Source of the DNA: Novosphingobium sp. SG919
Lineage (GTDB): Bacteria; Pseudomonadota; Alphaproteobacteria; Sphingomonadales; Sphingomonadaceae
Assembly: GCF_012932495.1 (NCBI RefSeq)
Contig: NZ_JABCNG010000001.1
Coordinates: 682,001 to 746,000 of the forward strand
Reading direction: 5' to 3'
DNA length: 64,000 nt
Made by a program: the position numbers and the translations under genes. Positions 62,266 through 64,000 of the stretch are shown here, in pieces. The notes below the pieces were generated by a model. The model was not told the DNA's origin, searched no databases, and was given only the letters and a program-made list of their open reading frames with translations. Position 1 is the stretch's first letter; every line of letters starts with the position of its first letter.

Positions 62266-63501
62266 TTACAGCTCTACCCCCAGGTGCTTGGCGACGGAGA
62301 AGATGTCCTTGTCGCCACGCCCGCAAAGGTTGGCCAGGATGATCTGGTCCTTGTCCAGCGTCCGCGCGAGCTTGGCGACAGCGGCGATGGCATGGCTGGG
62401 TTCGAGCGCGGGAATGATCCCTTCGGTGCGGCAGAGCAGCTGGAAGCCGTCGAGCGCCTCGGTATCGGTCACCGAGGTGTATTCCACCCGGCCGATATCC
62501 TTGAGCCAGGCGTGCTCGGGGCCGATGCCGGGATAGTCCAGGCCCGCGCTGATCGAATGGCCTTCGGTGATCTGGCCATCCTCGTCCTGCAACAGATAGG
62601 TCTTGTTGCCGTGGAGCACGCCAGGGCGCCCCCCGGCAAGGCTGGCCGCGTGTTCCTTGTCCAGCCCGTGGCCGGCCGCTTCCACGCCCAGCATCTTGAC
62701 CGAAGGATCATCCAGGAACGGATGGAACAGGCCGATGGCGTTGGAGCCGCCACCGATCGCGGCCACCAGCACATCGGGCAGGCGGCCGACGCGCGAGAGC
62801 ATCTGCGCCCGCGCTTCGCGGCCGATCACGCTTTGGAAATCGCGCACCAGTTCGGGATAGGGGTGCGGGCCCGCGGCGGTGCCGATGATGTAGAACGTGT
62901 CGTGCACGTTGGCGACCCAGTCGCGCAGCGCTTCGTTCATCGCATCCTTGAGCGTGCCCGCGCCCGAGGTGACCGGCACCACTTGCGCGCCCAGCAGCTT
63001 CATGCGGAACACGTTGGGCGCCTGGCGCGCCACGTCGGTGGCACCCATGTAGACCACGCAGGGCAGCCCGAAACGCGCGCAGACGGTGGCCGTGGCCACG
63101 CCGTGCTGCCCGGCGCCGGTTTCCGCGATGATCCGCGTCTTGCCCATGCGCATGGCCAGCAGGATCTGGCCGATGCAGTTGTTGATCTTGTGCGCGCCGG
63201 TGTGGTTCAACTCGTCGCGCTTGAACCAGACCTGGGCACCCTTGCCTTCCGGCGCGCTCTTGGCCAGTTCCTCGGTCAGCCGGGGCGCGAAATAGAGCGG
63301 GCTCGGCCGGCCGACATAGTGTTCGAGCAGATCGTCGAACTCGGCCTGGAAAGCCGCATCGGCCTTGGCCTTGCGGTATTCCGTCTCGAGATCGAGGATC
63401 AGCGGCATCAGCGTTTCGGCAACATAGCGGCCCCCGAACTGGCCGAAGTGGCCACGCTCGTCGGGCTGATTGCGGAAGCTGTTCGGGTTCTGGACAGTCA
63501 T
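62266..63501 (-). CDS. trpB: Tryptophan synthase beta chain
   Basis: This 411-residue PLP enzyme condenses indole with serine. Lys105 in [10 protein letters not shown] binds [26 protein letters not shown] (phosphate-binding) and the C-terminal CGRGDKDI are intact. Length is typical of TrpB1. The start was set at ATG 63501 (MTVQNPNSF). No trpF gene lies upstream on this strand within the window, though trpF-trpB-trpA is the common order. Confidence 0.97.
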   Translation of the reverse strand: MTVQNPNSFRNQPDERGHFGQFGGRYVAETLMPLILDLETEYRKAKADAAFQAEFDDLLEHYVGRPSPLYFAPRLTEELAKSAPEGKGAQVWFKRDELNHTGAHKINNCIGQILLAMRMGKTRIIAETGAGQHGVATATVCARFGLPCVVYMGATDVARQAPNVFRMKLLGAQVVPVTSGAGTLKDAMNEALRDWVANVHDTFYIIGTAAGPHPYPELVRDFQSVIGREARAQMLSRVGRLPDVLVAAIGGGSNAIGLFHPFLDDPSVKMLGVEAAGHGLDKEHAASLAGGRPGVLHGNKTYLLQDEDGQITEGHSISAGLDYPGIGPEHAWLKDIGRVEYTSVTDTEALDGFQLLCRTEGIIPALEPSHAIAAVAKLARTLDKDQIILANLCGRGDKDIFSVAKHLGVEL

Positions 63502-63695
63502 GGTCCAGCCGATTGGCAGAGGGCGCGGCGCTTGTCCAGATTCATGGCCCAACGGGCGGTTGCGGGCCATGGGCCCCCACGCGATGTGCCCGGTTCACGC
63601 TTCGGATTTATGCAATTCCATTTCCGCAATTTGCATCATTGCGCGTTCATCCTGGCGTAATGTGCCGGCGTTAGAGAGCGTTTTGCAACGTCGTG

Positions 63696-63725
63696 AAGGC
63701 GGTCCTGTAATGGGGCCGCCTTTTT
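63696..63725 (+). terminator. Rightward hairpin terminator without an obvious gene
   Basis: AAGGCGGTCC pairs with GGGGCCGCCTT (one imperfection) and is followed by TTT. It reads rightward, yet no rightward gene lies between it and trpB. A short untranslated RNA from about 63600 is possible. Confidence 0.55.
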
Positions 63726-63834
63726 GCGTTTTCAAATACTGCAACGATACTTTCTGTCTATTTGTTCAGAAAAGAAGAATCCTTTCACAAATGACAGAAA
63801 CTGTGGCAAAAATGCCATGTGTACTATGTTAGAG

Positions 63835-63914
63835 TCAGAAATGTCATTTTTCTGACTTGTTGAGGATTGAGGCGCGGACTACTTGCCCACTCGACCGCCG
63901 CGCAAAACGGCGGC
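63835..63914 (+). promoter_or_regulatory. Structured leader of the terminal gene
   Basis: Two hairpins are visible: GTCAGAAA-TGTCATT-TTTCTGAC (63835-63857) and CCGCCG-CGCAAAA-CGGCGG (within 63893-63914). A TACTAT -10-like element lies just before the first. The leader then leads to a strong AAGGAGG site. Stable stems in the 5' region are typical of long-lived mRNAs for abundant envelope proteins. Confidence 0.45.
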
Positions 63915-63935
63915 TTGAATGCAAGGAGGTTTATT

Positions 63936-64000
63936 ATGCGTCTCGTTCTTCTCGCGCTCGCCGGTACCCTGGCTGCAGCTGCCCCGGCTATGGCCAACGA
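63936..64000 (+). CDS. Partial secreted/outer-membrane protein (start only)
   Basis: Only 21 codons are in the window: MRLVLLALAGTLAAAAPAMAN, a clean Sec signal peptide with cleavage after AMA. AAGGAGG lies six bases before the ATG, an ideal ribosome-binding site, which suggests high expression. The mature protein is beyond the window edge, so no family can be given. Confidence 0.7.
   Translation, partial: MRLVLLALAGTLAAAAPAMAN

Larger units (their letters stand above)
63502..63935. other. Non-coding gap with AT-rich promoter region
   Basis: The 434 bases between divergent trpB and the next gene encode no credible protein. They hold a rightward terminator-like hairpin (63696-63725), then about 150 bases that are strikingly AT-rich for this genome, then the leader of the terminal gene. 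I see no tRNA or known riboswitch. Confidence 0.6.

Overview
The window is GC-rich chromosomal DNA from an alphaproteobacterium, most likely a sphingomonad close to Novosphingobium. This rests on recognised family content and gene neighbourhoods: CckA and CpdR homologues, SOS boxes of the alphaproteobacterial GTTC-N7-GTTC form, cckA next to recA, a large TonB-dependent receptor, and several families of short palindromic intergenic repeats of the kind found throughout sphingomonad genomes. Most of the sequence is conserved core genome. About 2.6 kb near the left end (3.1-5.6 kb) is clearly poorer in GC and looks acquired.

Layout. 0-3 kb: uvrA with a LexA box. 3.1-5.7 kb: a low-GC insert with an orphan gene, an IS110 remnant and a secreted repeat-like orphan protein, flanked by inverted copies of one dispersed repeat. 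5.8-9.0 kb: a DHA2 exporter divergent from a type III polyketide synthase that is translationally coupled to an isoprenylcysteine-methyltransferase-like membrane protein, behind a candidate general-stress (EcfG) promoter. 9.0-11.0 kb: two very small genes and an aldehyde dehydrogenase with a TetR-like palindrome. 11.0-12.0 kb: non-coding, with foldable elements. 12-15.3 kb: argG, 3-hydroxybutyrate dehydrogenase and a patatin. 15.5-25.9 kb: smpB, DUF2062, cckA, recA, DUF389, a methyltransferase and alaS, all forward. 26-28.6 kb: a two-component pair divergent from an outer-membrane beta-barrel, with a phased operator-like array between them. 28.7-34.1 kb: a KefB-type antiporter, a DUF1963 protein, icd and a small methyltransferase. 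34.3-41.2 kb: a Tat-exported sulfatase, tRNA-Val(GAC), cpdR divergent from an N-formylglutamate amidohydrolase, a candidate small RNA, sapC, an FAD-linked 2-hydroxyacid dehydrogenase and an orphan. 41.4-47.6 kb: a DEAD-box helicase, a TPM-domain protein, then a TonB receptor-PhoD phosphatase pair with a candidate Pho box. 47.6-53 kb: striking inverted repeats, then a leftward DUF3142 lipoprotein / secreted helical-repeat protein / UvrD group. 53-59 kb: a small secreted protein, an MHS-family transporter, rsmD, an RluB-type pseudouridine synthase and an AmpG-like transporter. 59-63.5 kb: the leftward trpB-trpA-accD-folC cluster. The window ends inside a new secreted or outer-membrane protein gene.

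Themes. The SOS response is visible as three matching LexA boxes, at uvrA, recA and uvrD. CckA and CpdR belong to the alphaproteobacterial cell-cycle phosphorelay and ClpXP adaptor pathway. The TonB receptor plus PhoD looks like a phosphate-scavenging unit. Palindromic repeats (here called R-A to R-E) sit in many intergenic gaps. In two places they affect genes directly: one supplies the last codons and stop of the AmpG-like gene, and another places the trpA Shine-Dalgarno sequence inside a hairpin.

The best candidates for undescribed biology are the stress-promoter-linked type III PKS/methyltransferase/exporter locus (7.3-9.0 kb), the small RNA at about 37.6-37.7 kb with an exposed CUCCUCC stretch, the double inverted repeat at 47.6-47.7 kb, and the low-GC insert at 3.1-5.7 kb.
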